A stretch of DNA of 64,000 nt, taken from positions 186,001 to 250,000 of the forward strand of contig NZ_JAIFYA010000001.1 of the NCBI RefSeq assembly GCF_019688735.1. Reading direction: 5' to 3'. Every line of letters begins with the position of its first letter. Positions within the stretch are counted from its first letter, which is position 1. The position numbers were made by a program, and so were the translations under genes. Below the pieces are notes generated by a model. That model searched no databases. It was not told where the DNA came from and saw only the letters and a list, made by a program, of their open reading frames with translations. Origin of the DNA: Thermosulfurimonas sp. F29. Lineage in GTDB: Bacteria; Desulfobacterota; Thermodesulfobacteria; Thermodesulfobacteriales; Thermodesulfobacteriaceae. This document shows positions 6,725 to 16,003 of this stretch, piece by piece.

Positions 6725-9397
6725 CTAAAAGTTTCCTCCCAGCTGGAAGTTCCAGTTGCTGCTGTCCTCGCCGGGCTTCTTATCTATATTCCATCCGAAC
6801 TCGATGCGCAAGGGCCCCATGGGAGAGAGCCACCGTATCCCGAATCCCACGCTCTTGCGAAGCTCCGAGCTGTCGAAACCGTGGGCCTTGTCCCAGACGG
6901 TCCCGGTATCAAAGAAAAGGACTCCCTTGAGGTTGATGCTTTTGATAAGGGTAAAGATGGTCTCGGCCTGGAGAAAGGCCATGCGGGTGCCCCCGATGCG
7001 CTCGCCGGTCTCGGGATCGATGGGACTCACATCTCCATAGCGATAACCCCGAATGGAATTGAGCCCCCCCAGGAAAAACCTCTCGTAAACCGGAACTTTC
7101 TTCCCGGAACCTTCGGTAATGTATCCGGCTCCCACATGGAGGTGGGCCACAAACTCCCGGGGCAGTCTGGGGATGGGGAAGTAGACATGGCCCTGATAGA
7201 TGGTCTTGAGATACTCACTGTCGCCTCCCAGGAACTGACCGGCCAGCTCAAAGTCCAGCTTCTGAAGGGTGCCCCGGGTGGGCACGAACCAGCGATTGCG
7301 CGTGTCGTAGGCCATGCCGAACTCGATGGCGCTGGTTATCTCGATGTTTTTGGATTCCTGGATGATCCTGGAAACATAGGGGTTGAGGTCGGTAAGATTG
7401 GTATCATCGTAACGATACCCTCCGTAAACCCGGAGGTCCGGGGTGAGGGGATAGCCCACGCGAACGCTCCCCCCCGAGGATTCCCGGGTGAAGTCCTCGT
7501 ATTCCCGGCTCCAGTTGTAGAGACTGAATCCCAGGGAGAACTTGGAGTCCCGGAAGTAAGGCTCCAGAAAACTCAGGGCGTAACGGTTGGAACGCGTTCC
7601 CAGGATGCCCTGGAAGGAAAGGGTCTGCCCCTTGCCCAGGAAATTGCGCTGGGAGATCTGGCCCATGAAGATGAGCTTGTCCACGGAGCTGTATCCCGCT
7701 CCTATACTGAAGGTGCCGGTGGGTTGTTCCTTGACCTTAACGGTGATGTCCATGAGGTTTTCCTGCACGCCCTTCTCTTTCTCGAAGCTCACATCTTCGA
7801 AGTACCCCAGGCGCCGGAGACGGGCCTCGCTTTTCCGGAGGCGTCCGGCGCTGAAAGGTCTTTGCTCCACCACCAGAAGCTCCCGCCGGATGACTTTGTC
7901 CCGGGTCTTGGTATTGCCCACGATCTCGATGCGGTTCACATAGACCAGAGGACCCCGGTCCACCCTGAAGGTCACATCCACGGTGTGGGTATCGGGATGA
8001 CGTTTCAGCTCGGGTTTGACCTGGGCGTAGGCGTAGCCCTTGTCGGCGAAGAGATCGGCAATGTGCATCTGGTCCCGCCGCAGGGCCTCCCGGCTGAAGT
8101 ACTTCTCCCTGGGAAGGGTGAGCTCGCGAAAAATCTTATCCCGGGGAAAGAGATCCTGAACCACCTCCACCCTGCCCACCCGGTAACGGGGGCCCTCTTC
8201 GATGGGGATGGTGATGTACACCCAGCCCTTTTCCTCACGGATCTTGGGCTCCCCCACCCGGGCCTCTATGTATCCGTGGTTCTGGTAGAAGGTCTCGATC
8301 TTTTCGAGATCCCGGTAAAGGAAGGCCAGGCTGTAAACGCCGGGTTCGGCCGCAGGCTCCGGTGAGACGAACCCCTTGACCGTGCGGGCCACCTTTTTCA
8401 CCCAGGAGAAGGAGGTCTTCTCACTTACGGAAAGAAGTTTCTTCAATCTCCTGTCCGAAAAGGCTCTGTTCCCCACGAATTCAATCTTTTTAATGTAAAG
8501 CTTGCGCCCCTCCTTGATCCGGAAGATCACCCTGACCCGCCGACCGGCCAGCGTCTTTATCTCCGGAACCACCCGGGTATGATAGTATCCCCGCGATTGG
8601 TAGAGGGCCTTTATGGTCTCGGCGGCCTTGTCCACCTCCTTGAGGTTAAGGATGGAAAGCGGTTTGATCTCGATAACCTTCTTGAGATCCGCATCTTTGA
8701 TGGCCTTGTTTCCCTTAAAGACGATCTTCTGAATAACGGGTTTCTCAAGCACCTCGTAGGTAAGAATCAGACCACCCTGTCCCTTTTCCACCTCCGCCCG
8801 AACATCCTCGAAGTATCCCAGTTTGTAAATGGCCTTAATGTCCCTGCGGACCTTGAGGGGATCGAGGTACTCTCCGGCCTTCACGGAGACCTTGGCCAGG
8901 ATCACCTCATCGTCCACCCGGAGGTTGCCCTTCACCCTTACCTGAACGACCTTCTGCTTTTCCAGGATCCCTGCGGAAAGGGCCTCGGCGGCCTGATTTT
9001 CCAGCTCGGGCCAGTCCGAGAGGACCCCGGAAATGTAAGTATGCCTTGGAGTCTCCCAGTCCCGCCGCAGAAAGGAGAAGTCCAGACTCACCCGGCCTCC
9101 CAGTTCCGTGATCGAACCCCAGGCCGCGGCGAAAAACCCCTCCTCCTCAAGGAGACGGCGCAGCCTTTCTCCGGCCGGAGGTGGACCCTCCCGAATCTCC
9201 ACCCGAAATCCCTCCTCCCGGAGTCTTTCCGCAACGGCTTCCACCAGGCGCTTTACCAGAAGGGGTCTTTTTTCGGGACCGTAATACACGGGGCGATAAA
9301 GCACCAGCGGGAGATGAATCTTTAGCTGGGCCCGGGTGGTCCCGGCAAGTAGAGCCCAGAATATTACGACGGCCAATCCCAGGGCGCGCTTTCTCAA
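6725..9397 (-). CDS. bamA: Outer membrane protein assembly factor BamA
   Basis: Central barrel of the BAM complex, which inserts beta-barrel proteins in the outer membrane. 890 residues: a signal peptide ending near TTRA, an N-terminal extension, several POTRA repeats (for example KGNLRVDDEVI, FKGNKAIKDADL, FVGNRAFSDRRL, IVGNTKTRDKVI), then the barrel with the IRGYRYGD motif (VRGF type) and a C-terminal Phe. The start is TTG at 9397, with GGGAGG 7 nt upstream and a TTGA overlap with the lolD stop. It is the last gene of the lysS-lolC/E-lolD-bamA run. Confidence 0.96.
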   Translation of the reverse strand: MRKRALGLAVVIFWALLAGTTRAQLKIHLPLVLYRPVYYGPEKRPLLVKRLVEAVAERLREEGFRVEIREGPPPAGERLRRLLEEEGFFAAAWGSITELGGRVSLDFSFLRRDWETPRHTYISGVLSDWPELENQAAEALSAGILEKQKVVQVRVKGNLRVDDEVILAKVSVKAGEYLDPLKVRRDIKAIYKLGYFEDVRAEVEKGQGGLILTYEVLEKPVIQKIVFKGNKAIKDADLKKVIEIKPLSILNLKEVDKAAETIKALYQSRGYYHTRVVPEIKTLAGRRVRVIFRIKEGRKLYIKKIEFVGNRAFSDRRLKKLLSVSEKTSFSWVKKVARTVKGFVSPEPAAEPGVYSLAFLYRDLEKIETFYQNHGYIEARVGEPKIREEKGWVYITIPIEEGPRYRVGRVEVVQDLFPRDKIFRELTLPREKYFSREALRRDQMHIADLFADKGYAYAQVKPELKRHPDTHTVDVTFRVDRGPLVYVNRIEIVGNTKTRDKVIRRELLVVEQRPFSAGRLRKSEARLRRLGYFEDVSFEKEKGVQENLMDITVKVKEQPTGTFSIGAGYSSVDKLIFMGQISQRNFLGKGQTLSFQGILGTRSNRYALSFLEPYFRDSKFSLGFSLYNWSREYEDFTRESSGGSVRVGYPLTPDLRVYGGYRYDDTNLTDLNPYVSRIIQESKNIEITSAIEFGMAYDTRNRWFVPTRGTLQKLDFELAGQFLGGDSEYLKTIYQGHVYFPIPRLPREFVAHLHVGAGYITEGSGKKVPVYERFFLGGLNSIRGYRYGDVSPIDPETGERIGGTRMAFLQAETIFTLIKSINLKGVLFFDTGTVWDKAHGFDSSELRKSVGFGIRWLSPMGPLRIEFGWNIDKKPGEDSSNWNFQLGGNF

Positions 9398-10083
9398 GAG
9401 GAAACCTCCCGCAGTCTTCCGTTTTCCAGCCGCAGAACCCGGTCCATTCTTTCGGCGAGTTCGAGATTGTGGGTCACCACCACCAGGGTAGTATCATACT
9501 TCCGGTTCAATTGCAAAAGGAGATCCGCGACCTCCCGGGCATTTTCGGCATCGAGGTTACCGGTGGGCTCGTCGGCGAAAAGGATCCGTGGTCGAAGGAG
9601 GAGGGCCCGGGCCAGGGCCGCCCGCTGACGCTCCCCCCCGGAAAGCTGGGTAAGGCGGTGATGGATGCGTCCGGAGAGCCCCAGTCGATCCAGCCATTCC
9701 TCGGCCCTCCGGCGGACCTCCCTCCGGGGAACCCCGGCCAGAAGGCCCGGCAACATCACATTTTCCAGAGTGTCGAACTCCGGTAGCAGGTAGTGGAACT
9801 GAAAGACGAAACCCAGGTAGCGGTTGCGGTAGGCCGAGAGGGCCTCATCGGAAAGTCCGGAGAGGTCTTCTCCGAAATGAAGCACCCGTCCCTTCGTGGG
9901 GCGATCGAGTCCTCCGAGGATGTGAAGGAGGGTGGTTTTTCCCACCCCGGACGGCCCCACGATGGCCACCGCTTCCCCGGATCGCACGACGAGATCCACG
10001 CCCTTCAGGATCTCCAGTTCTCCCTCGGCGGAGGGGAAGATCTTGCGGATTCCCTCGGCCCGGAGGGCTTCCTCCCTAGCCAT
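9394..10083 (-). CDS. lolD: Lipoprotein-releasing ABC transporter ATPase LolD
   Basis: ATPase that drives release of mature lipoproteins from the inner membrane. Walker A GPSGVGKT, Q-loop region FQFHYLLPEF, signature LSGGERQR and Walker B ILFADEPTGNLD are all intact. The ATG at 10083 overlaps the permease stop by 8 nt (ATGGCTAG), giving 229 residues, the usual LolD length; the longer frame adds a Pro/Arg-rich leader that looks spurious. Partner of the adjacent LolC/E permease. Confidence 0.95.
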   Translation of the reverse strand: MAREEALRAEGIRKIFPSAEGELEILKGVDLVVRSGEAVAIVGPSGVGKTTLLHILGGLDRPTKGRVLHFGEDLSGLSDEALSAYRNRYLGFVFQFHYLLPEFDTLENVMLPGLLAGVPRREVRRRAEEWLDRLGLSGRIHHRLTQLSGGERQRAALARALLLRPRILFADEPTGNLDAENAREVADLLLQLNRKYDTTLVVVTHNLELAERMDRVLRLENGRLREVSS

Positions 10084-11302
10084 GGCGCAGCACCTCCGCC
10101 GGGGGGAGCTTGGCGGCCTGCCGGGCCGGGAAAAGGGCCGCAAGAAGGGTCAGCACCAGGGCCGAGATCACGATAATACTCACATCCAGCGCCTCCACCC
10201 GCACCGGAAGATAATCCACCGGATAGACATCGCTGGGAAGTTTTATGACCGGATAACGGGCCAGCACCGCGCAGAGGAGAAGACCCAGGGTGAGCCCGAT
10301 CCCCGTGCCGAGGGCCCCCAGAAGCGTTCCCGAAAGAAGAAACACCCGCATGATGGTGCGCTCCGTGGCCCCCAGGACCTTGAGAAGGGCGATGTCCGGT
10401 CGTTTTTCGGAAACCAGCATCACCAGGGCGGCTACGATGTTAAAGGCCGCTACCACCACGATGAGGGTAAGTACCACGAACATTCCGGTTTTTTCAAGCT
10501 TAAGGGCCGAAAAAAGACTCCGGTTAAGGGTCTGCCAGTCCACCACATAATAGGGATACCCCAAGGTGGTGGCGAGATGTCGGGCCAGCCGGTGGGCCTC
10601 AAAAGGATCTCGAAGCTTGACCTCGATTCCGGTCACCGCGGCTCCGAGTCCACCGATCCTCCGGGCCACCGAAAGGGAGGTGAGGGCCAGGGATAAATCG
10701 TAGTCGTAAAGCCCGGTCTCAAAGATACCCACCACCTCCAGGGTGCTGAAGCGGGGCATGAGCCCGAGGGGGGTAACCCGCCCCCGGGGGAGAAGAAAGC
10801 GCACCCGATCCCCCACCGAAACCCCCAGTCTCTCCGCGAGACGCCTTCCCAGAAGCACTCCGGAATCCCTGCCCGGAGGGAGGCTTCCGGAAACCAGTCT
10901 CAGGACCCGCATGCGTCGAAGGGCCTCCGGGGGGATTCCCTTGAGGATAACCCCGGCCTGCCCGGTGGAAGAGATCATGAGCCCCTGCTCCGAAACGAAA
11001 GGATAGACATCCTCGATCCGGATTCCGGTCTTCCGGCTCTCGGTGCGAAGGCGCCTCTCCACGCCGGCGAACTCCACAAAAGGGCCCTCCAGGCGTTCCA
11101 CCACCAGATGGGGATTGGCGGAGAGGATCTTGTCCCGGAGGATGTCCTGGAAGCCGGTCATGACCGCGATGACCACGATGAGGGCCGCCACGCCGATGGC
11201 GATTCCGGCCACCGAAATGTTGGCGATCACCCCGGTTAACCGGTTGCGTTTGCGGGAAAACACATACCTCCGGGCCACGAACCATTCAAAGGCAAGCCCC
11301 AT
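10076..11302 (-). CDS. Lipoprotein-releasing ABC transporter permease LolC/E
   Basis: 408-residue inner-membrane protein: one N-terminal membrane span (VIANISVAGIAIGVAALIVV), a large periplasmic domain with MTGFQDILRDKIL and PHL motifs typical of LolC/LolE, and three C-terminal spans. A single permease gene with lolD is the arrangement of the homodimeric LolF-like systems, so I give no letter. ATG at 11302 shares its A with the lysS stop (TGATG). GTG at 11305 is an alternative start. Confidence 0.93.
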   Translation of the reverse strand: MGLAFEWFVARRYVFSRKRNRLTGVIANISVAGIAIGVAALIVVIAVMTGFQDILRDKILSANPHLVVERLEGPFVEFAGVERRLRTESRKTGIRIEDVYPFVSEQGLMISSTGQAGVILKGIPPEALRRMRVLRLVSGSLPPGRDSGVLLGRRLAERLGVSVGDRVRFLLPRGRVTPLGLMPRFSTLEVVGIFETGLYDYDLSLALTSLSVARRIGGLGAAVTGIEVKLRDPFEAHRLARHLATTLGYPYYVVDWQTLNRSLFSALKLEKTGMFVVLTLIVVVAAFNIVAALVMLVSEKRPDIALLKVLGATERTIMRVFLLSGTLLGALGTGIGLTLGLLLCAVLARYPVIKLPSDVYPVDYLPVRVEALDVSIIVISALVLTLLAALFPARQAAKLPPAEVLRHG

Positions 11303-12792
11303 CACTCCTCCGGACGCAGGTGAGGAAAGAGGATGACCTCCCGGATGGAGGGGGAATCGGTAAAGAGCATCACCACTCGATCCACCCCGATGCCCTCCCC
11401 GGCCGCCGGGGGCATGCCGTACTCCAGGGCCCGGATGAAATCCTCGTCTATTTCGGGGTGGATCTCCGGATCGTCGGCCAGCCGTTTACGAATCTGTTCC
11501 TCGAACCGGGCCCGCTGATCCCGGGGATCGTTCAGCTCGGAAAAGGCATTGGCCACCTCGCGTCCGGCCACGATGAGTTCGAAGCGGTCGGTGATGGAGG
11601 GGTCGCGATCGTTGCGCCGGGCCAGCGGCGAGAGTTCCACCGGAAATTCGGTCACGAAGGTGGGCTGAATGAGTTTGGGTTCCACCAGGGCGTCGAAGAG
11701 TTTGGCCCAGAGCTTCTGGAGCACCGGTTCCCGGGGGTCCACCTTGATCCCCCGTTCGGCGGCGAACTCGAGCACCTTTTCCCTCGAGGCCAGCACCTCC
11801 TCCGGCACACCGCCTATTTTGACCAGGGCCTCCCGATAGGGAATTCTCGGCCAGGGTGGGGTGAAGTCTATCTCCTGCCCCTGATAGGTGATCTTCTTTT
11901 TACCGAAGAGTTCTTCGGCCAGACCCGAAAAGATCTCCTCGGTCCGCCGCATCAGATCCTCGTGGGTGGCGTAGGCCTCGTAAAACTCGAGCATGGTAAA
12001 TTCCGGATTGTGCTGGGTGGAGATGCCCTCGTTGCGGAAGTTTCGGTTGAGCTCAAAGACCCGTTCGAAGCCTCCTACGAGGAGTCTTTTCAGGTAAAGC
12101 TCCGGGGCGATGCGCAGGTAGAGCTCCATGTCCAGGGCGTGGTGATGGGTCTTGAAGGGGCGGGCCGTGGCCCCTCCGGGGATGGGCTGCATCATGGGGG
12201 TCTCCACCTCCAGAAAGCCGTTCGAAATGAAGTAATCCCGCAGGTACTGCACTATCCGGGTGCGGGTACGGAAGATCTCGCGCACCCGGGGATTCACGAT
12301 GAGGTCCACATAGCGCATCCGGTAACGGAGCTCGGTGTCCCGCAGGCCGTGGAACTTTTCCGGTAGAGGCCGGAAGGCCTTGGTTACGAGACGAATGTCC
12401 CGCGCGAGCACCGTAAGCTCGCCGGTCTTGGTGCGGAAAAGCGGCCCTTCCACCCCGATGATGTCCCCTATGTCGAAGTACTTCTTGAAAAGCCGGAATT
12501 TTTCCTCGCCGAGTTCGTCCCTTTTTACGAAGACCTGAATGCGGCCGGTCTCGTCCTGGATGTGAGTGAAAACGGCTTTGCCGAAGTCCCGCCGGGCCAT
12601 CATGCGTCCGGCCAGCCGAAAACTTTTCCCCAGCCTCTCCAGGGACTCGTTGTCGTAATCCCGAAAGATCTCCTGAAGAACCCCGGCCCGATCCGTGGGC
12701 CGAAAGTCGTTGGGGAAGAGGGAATAGCCCTGTTTTTCCAGCTCCTCGGCCTTCCGGCGTCTGGCCTCAAGAATCGCACTTTCCTCCTTCAC
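11302..12792 (-). CDS. lysS: Lysyl-tRNA synthetase, class II
   Basis: 496 residues with an N-terminal OB-fold anticodon-binding domain (GRMMARRDFGKAVFTHIQDE) and the class II catalytic core: motif 2 FRNEGISTQHNPEFTMLEFY and motif 3 GEGIGVDRVVML. Start is GTG at 12792 with GGGAGGG upstream. It is the first gene of the run lysS-lolC/E-lolD-bamA, a combination often seen in deltaproteobacteria. Confidence 0.97.
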   Translation of the reverse strand: MKEESAILEARRRKAEELEKQGYSLFPNDFRPTDRAGVLQEIFRDYDNESLERLGKSFRLAGRMMARRDFGKAVFTHIQDETGRIQVFVKRDELGEEKFRLFKKYFDIGDIIGVEGPLFRTKTGELTVLARDIRLVTKAFRPLPEKFHGLRDTELRYRMRYVDLIVNPRVREIFRTRTRIVQYLRDYFISNGFLEVETPMMQPIPGGATARPFKTHHHALDMELYLRIAPELYLKRLLVGGFERVFELNRNFRNEGISTQHNPEFTMLEFYEAYATHEDLMRRTEEIFSGLAEELFGKKKITYQGQEIDFTPPWPRIPYREALVKIGGVPEEVLASREKVLEFAAERGIKVDPREPVLQKLWAKLFDALVEPKLIQPTFVTEFPVELSPLARRNDRDPSITDRFELIVAGREVANAFSELNDPRDQRARFEEQIRKRLADDPEIHPEIDEDFIRALEYGMPPAAGEGIGVDRVVMLFTDSPSIREVILFPHLRPEE

Positions 12793-12891
12793 CGTGATCC
12801 CTCCCGGGAAAAAGATGTCCCTGAAACCATATTTCCTTCTCGCGGAATCTTCAAGCCATTCCGATCAACGCCCCGGAGCCATCAATTGCCA

Positions 12892-12921
12892 TTGACAGTT
12901 TTTCAGATACTTGCTTACAAT
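12892..12921 (+). promoter_or_regulatory. Sigma-70-type promoter of the haem-sensor two-component genes
   Basis: TTGACA (12892-12897) and TACAAT (12916-12921) with an 18-nt spacer; the histidine kinase ATG follows 45 nt later with AAGGAG upstream. Both hexamers are consensus or one base off. Confidence 0.75.
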
Positions 12922-12965
12922 TTATATGGAGAATCGATGTATTCCGGTAAGGAGAGCGGAAAATT

Positions 12966-14486
12966 ATGAGATCGAGGAGGGTTCCTTTTCCCTGCAAAGG
13001 CCTGGCCGGGAAGATTATCTGTGGAAGTACGCTGGCTATACTTCTTCCCTTTATAATTTTTTACCTCCTTCTCGGATACTACGACGAGAAATGGCTGGAG
13101 CACGAGCTCCGCTCCCAGGCCCGGGCCATCTATCACCTCATTACCGTAACCCGGCACTGGATCGCCTGGCACGGAGGAATTTACATCAAAAAAGAGGATC
13201 AATTTCACCTACTTACTCCATCTCACTTCGTACGCGACCTTTCCCTCTTTTCCCGGGGTAGCCTGCCCTACACCATAAAGATCGCCGTGGAACATCCCAA
13301 AAATCCCCTCCACGCACCGGATCCCTTTGAAAAGGAGGCCATCCGTCAGTTCAAGACCGGCAAAAAGGAATACTGGAAACTTAAGGGAACCCTTTACCGC
13401 TACGCCGCCCCCTTAACCTTTCGAAGCGAATGTCTGAACTGTCACCGCTGGTCCGCCGAAAAGACCGTGGCGGGATGCATTAGCATCGCTCTGGACACCA
13501 CGCGCATGAAGGAACACCTTTCCCGCAGACGAGAACTCATCAACGCCTTTTTCGTCCTGACCTTTCTCCTCATGATGGTCAGTCTGTCCGTCCTCATCCG
13601 TCGCTGGATCCTTCATCCCATGGACAGGTTCAAGACCGCCACCCAGAGAATCAGGGAGGGAAAATACACCCGGGTGGACCTGAACAGCCGGGACGAATGG
13701 CAGGAACTCGCCGAAACCTTCAACTCCATGGTAAACCGGATCAAAAATCACCAGGAGGAGCTTGAGGCCAAAATCGCCGAGGCCACCGAGAAGCTGCGCA
13801 CCGCCTACGAGGAACTCAAGAAGACCGATCAGTTCAAGAGCGAATTCTTTTCCCACATCTCCCACGACCTCAAGACCCCCCTCAGCGCCATAAAGGGCAC
13901 CATCGACTTCCTCCTGAGGAAGAATCCGGGGGATCAACACCTCCTGATCGCTCAAAAGAACGCTCACAAGCTCCTCCAGATGATCAACACCATCCTGGAC
14001 ATAACCCGACTGGAACACGGCCAGCTGGAGCTCACCAAAGATCTGGTCGATCTGCGGGAACTGGTGGAGGAGGTCTGTGAGGCCCATCAACCCCTGGCCT
14101 GGGAAAAAGAGGTAAGGATCTCCTGGCATCCGCCGGAGGAGCCCCTTTGGGTGGAAGCGGATGCGGAACGCATGTACGGCGTTCTTTCGAACATCCTCGA
14201 CAACGCCATTCGCTTTTCCCCCCGGGGGTCCGAGGTGATCGTAAGGGCCTCCAAAAACGGGAATCGGGTGCTTCTTGAGATAGAGGATTACGGACCGGGT
14301 ATCCAGTCCGAGGAAAAAAGACGCATCTTCGAAAAGTTTTACCACCGGAATTCCGGAGGCCTGGGGTTGGGGCTGGCCATAAGTTATGGTATCATTAAGG
14401 CACATAAGGGAGAAATCTGGGTTAAAGACCCGGAGGGACATCAAGGAAGCGTTTTCGTCATTGCCCTGCCGTTGAAGGATGCCTAG
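12966..14486 (+). CDS. Sensor histidine kinase with periplasmic c-type haem (DUF3365/Tll0287-like) domain
   Basis: 506 residues. A first membrane span (about 17-37) and a second (about 191-211) flank a periplasmic domain with RYAAPL and CLNCH (C156-H160), a c-type haem site as in DUF3365 proteins. Then come HAMP (about 212-262), a coiled-coil, the H-box SHISHDLKTP (phospho-acceptor H300) and an ATPase domain with LSNILDNAIRFSP and GLGLGLAIS. Likely signals are redox state or a haem ligand such as NO; this is inference. It overlaps the response regulator by 8 nt and converges on the nitrate/nitrite island. Confidence 0.9.
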   Translation: MRSRRVPFPCKGLAGKIICGSTLAILLPFIIFYLLLGYYDEKWLEHELRSQARAIYHLITVTRHWIAWHGGIYIKKEDQFHLLTPSHFVRDLSLFSRGSLPYTIKIAVEHPKNPLHAPDPFEKEAIRQFKTGKKEYWKLKGTLYRYAAPLTFRSECLNCHRWSAEKTVAGCISIALDTTRMKEHLSRRRELINAFFVLTFLLMMVSLSVLIRRWILHPMDRFKTATQRIREGKYTRVDLNSRDEWQELAETFNSMVNRIKNHQEELEAKIAEATEKLRTAYEELKKTDQFKSEFFSHISHDLKTPLSAIKGTIDFLLRKNPGDQHLLIAQKNAHKLLQMINTILDITRLEHGQLELTKDLVDLRELVEEVCEAHQPLAWEKEVRISWHPPEEPLWVEADAERMYGVLSNILDNAIRFSPRGSEVIVRASKNGNRVLLEIEDYGPGIQSEEKRRIFEKFYHRNSGGLGLGLAISYGIIKAHKGEIWVKDPEGHQGSVFVIALPLKDA

Positions 14487-15165
14487 GGAGAGACTGCTTC
14501 TCATAGAGGACGATCCGGATCTTCAAAAGGTCTTGCGGTCCCAGTTTGAGCTGGACAATTACACCGTGGAGACGGCCGAAAGCGGCGAGGAAGCCCTGGC
14601 CAAGGTAAAGGGCTTCCAGCCCGAACTCATCATCCTTGACCTCAATCTGCCCGATACGGACGGACTGAAACTGTGCAAGAGCCTTCGCTCCCTCACCAAG
14701 GCCCCCATCATCATCCTCACCGTGAGGGACAACCTCTCGGACAAGCTCAAGGGTTTTGAGATGGGGGCGGACGACTATCTCACCAAGCCCTTCGAGTATC
14801 TGGAACTTGAGGCCCGGGTGCGGGCCTGTCTGCGTCGGGCCCGGCTCATCAGCCCGGAAAAGGAGGAACTGGACTTCGGTCACTTCAAGGTCATACCGGC
14901 CAAAAGGGAGGTGTGGGTGCGGGGCCAGCGGGTTCACCTCACCCGCAAGGAGTACGACCTCCTGGAACTCTTCATCTCCCATCCCGGAGAGGTCCTGAGC
15001 CGGGACTTCATCAAACAGGAGATCTGGCCCAACAAGGAGATCTATCCCTGGAGTCGCACGCTGGATGTCCACATAAAACGACTGCGCGAAAAAATCGAAC
15101 CCGACCCCGAAAACCCCCGCTACATCATCACCCATCCCGGGGTGGGTTATCGTTTTGAACCCTAG
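14479..15165 (+). CDS. OmpR/PhoB-family response regulator
   Basis: 228 residues: receiver domain with the acidic pocket IEDDPD and phospho-acceptor D54 (LDLNLPD), conserved Lys in LTKPF, then a winged-helix DNA-binding domain (LTRKEYDLLE...SRTLDVHIKRLREK...THPGVGYRF). Translationally coupled to the haem-sensor kinase (8-nt overlap). It ends 38 nt inside the 3' end of napH on the other strand. Target promoters are not visible, but the nap/HAO island is the closest candidate. Confidence 0.95.
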   Translation: MPRERLLLIEDDPDLQKVLRSQFELDNYTVETAESGEEALAKVKGFQPELIILDLNLPDTDGLKLCKSLRSLTKAPIIILTVRDNLSDKLKGFEMGADDYLTKPFEYLELEARVRACLRRARLISPEKEELDFGHFKVIPAKREVWVRGQRVHLTRKEYDLLELFISHPGEVLSRDFIKQEIWPNKEIYPWSRTLDVHIKRLREKIEPDPENPRYIITHPGVGYRFEP

Positions 15166-16003
15166 GGGCTATTCCCGCCGCGGGTTTCAGGTAATAGGAT
15201 CTCTTCCAGTAAAACCCCAGGGCTCCGGTGGGACAGAAGTCCACGCATTCTCCGCAGTTCCAGCAATAGGGGCTGTAGGACCCGCCCCGATTGACCGGTA
15301 ATCCCAGAGGGCAAACCTTCTCACAGATCCCGCAACCGGTACACTTCCGACTTTTGAGACGGACCTTTAGCCTTCTTTTCTGTCCCAAAAAGGCCAGCAG
15401 GCCCCCCAGGGGACAGAAATAACGACAATAAAACCGGCGCGTAAAAAGATGAAGGACCAGAATCACGAAAACGATGACTCCCTCCAGGGCGAAAGCGTGA
15501 AAGATTATCCCCAGCATTAGTTCCCGGCCTACGAGCCCCGGGGGAGACACGAACACGAAGATGGGGAAACCCAGCACCATGGAAAGAAGAAATTCCCCGA
15601 TCAGGGCCACCCACAGGACCCGCAAACTCAGCACCAGTCTGTCCCGCCAGGTGAGTGGATTGTATCCGAAAAGCCTTTTTCGGATACGATCGAGGGTTTC
15701 CTGTAAAAAGCTGATCGGACAGATCCAGGAACAAAACACCCTTCCAAGATAAAGGGCCACCAGCACCGGAATGAGCATCCCTATGAGGGAGGGAAGGTAA
15801 ACATACTTGGAAATGAGAAGGCTTTCGAGTCCCTCAAGAGGGGATACGATCCAGAGCCTCCCGATCCCGAGAGACTGGTACCAACCCTGAACGAAGGTGA
15901 AGTGGAGGTAAAGGTTGAGTATGGGAGGGATCAGAATAAGCAAAAAGGCGGCGCTCAGGGTGAGGTATCGCCAGCGTCGGTAATAGATCTTTCTTTTACT
16001 CAT
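15128..16003 (-). CDS. napH: Quinol dehydrogenase membrane Fe-S subunit NapH
   Basis: 291 residues with about four to five membrane spans, the FCSWICP and YCRYFCPLG motifs of the NapH/NosR family, and two cytoplasmic 4Fe-4S sites (CTGCGICEKVCP, CWNCGECVDFCP). With NapG it passes quinol electrons to the periplasmic nitrate reductase. ATG at 16003 overlaps the napG stop (ATGA), which fixes the start; the open frame further upstream is a shadow. No napC is present, so NapGH is the likely quinol link. Confidence 0.9.
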   Translation of the reverse strand: MSKRKIYYRRWRYLTLSAAFLLILIPPILNLYLHFTFVQGWYQSLGIGRLWIVSPLEGLESLLISKYVYLPSLIGMLIPVLVALYLGRVFCSWICPISFLQETLDRIRKRLFGYNPLTWRDRLVLSLRVLWVALIGEFLLSMVLGFPIFVFVSPPGLVGRELMLGIIFHAFALEGVIVFVILVLHLFTRRFYCRYFCPLGGLLAFLGQKRRLKVRLKSRKCTGCGICEKVCPLGLPVNRGGSYSPYCWNCGECVDFCPTGALGFYWKRSYYLKPAAGIAPRVQNDNPPRDG

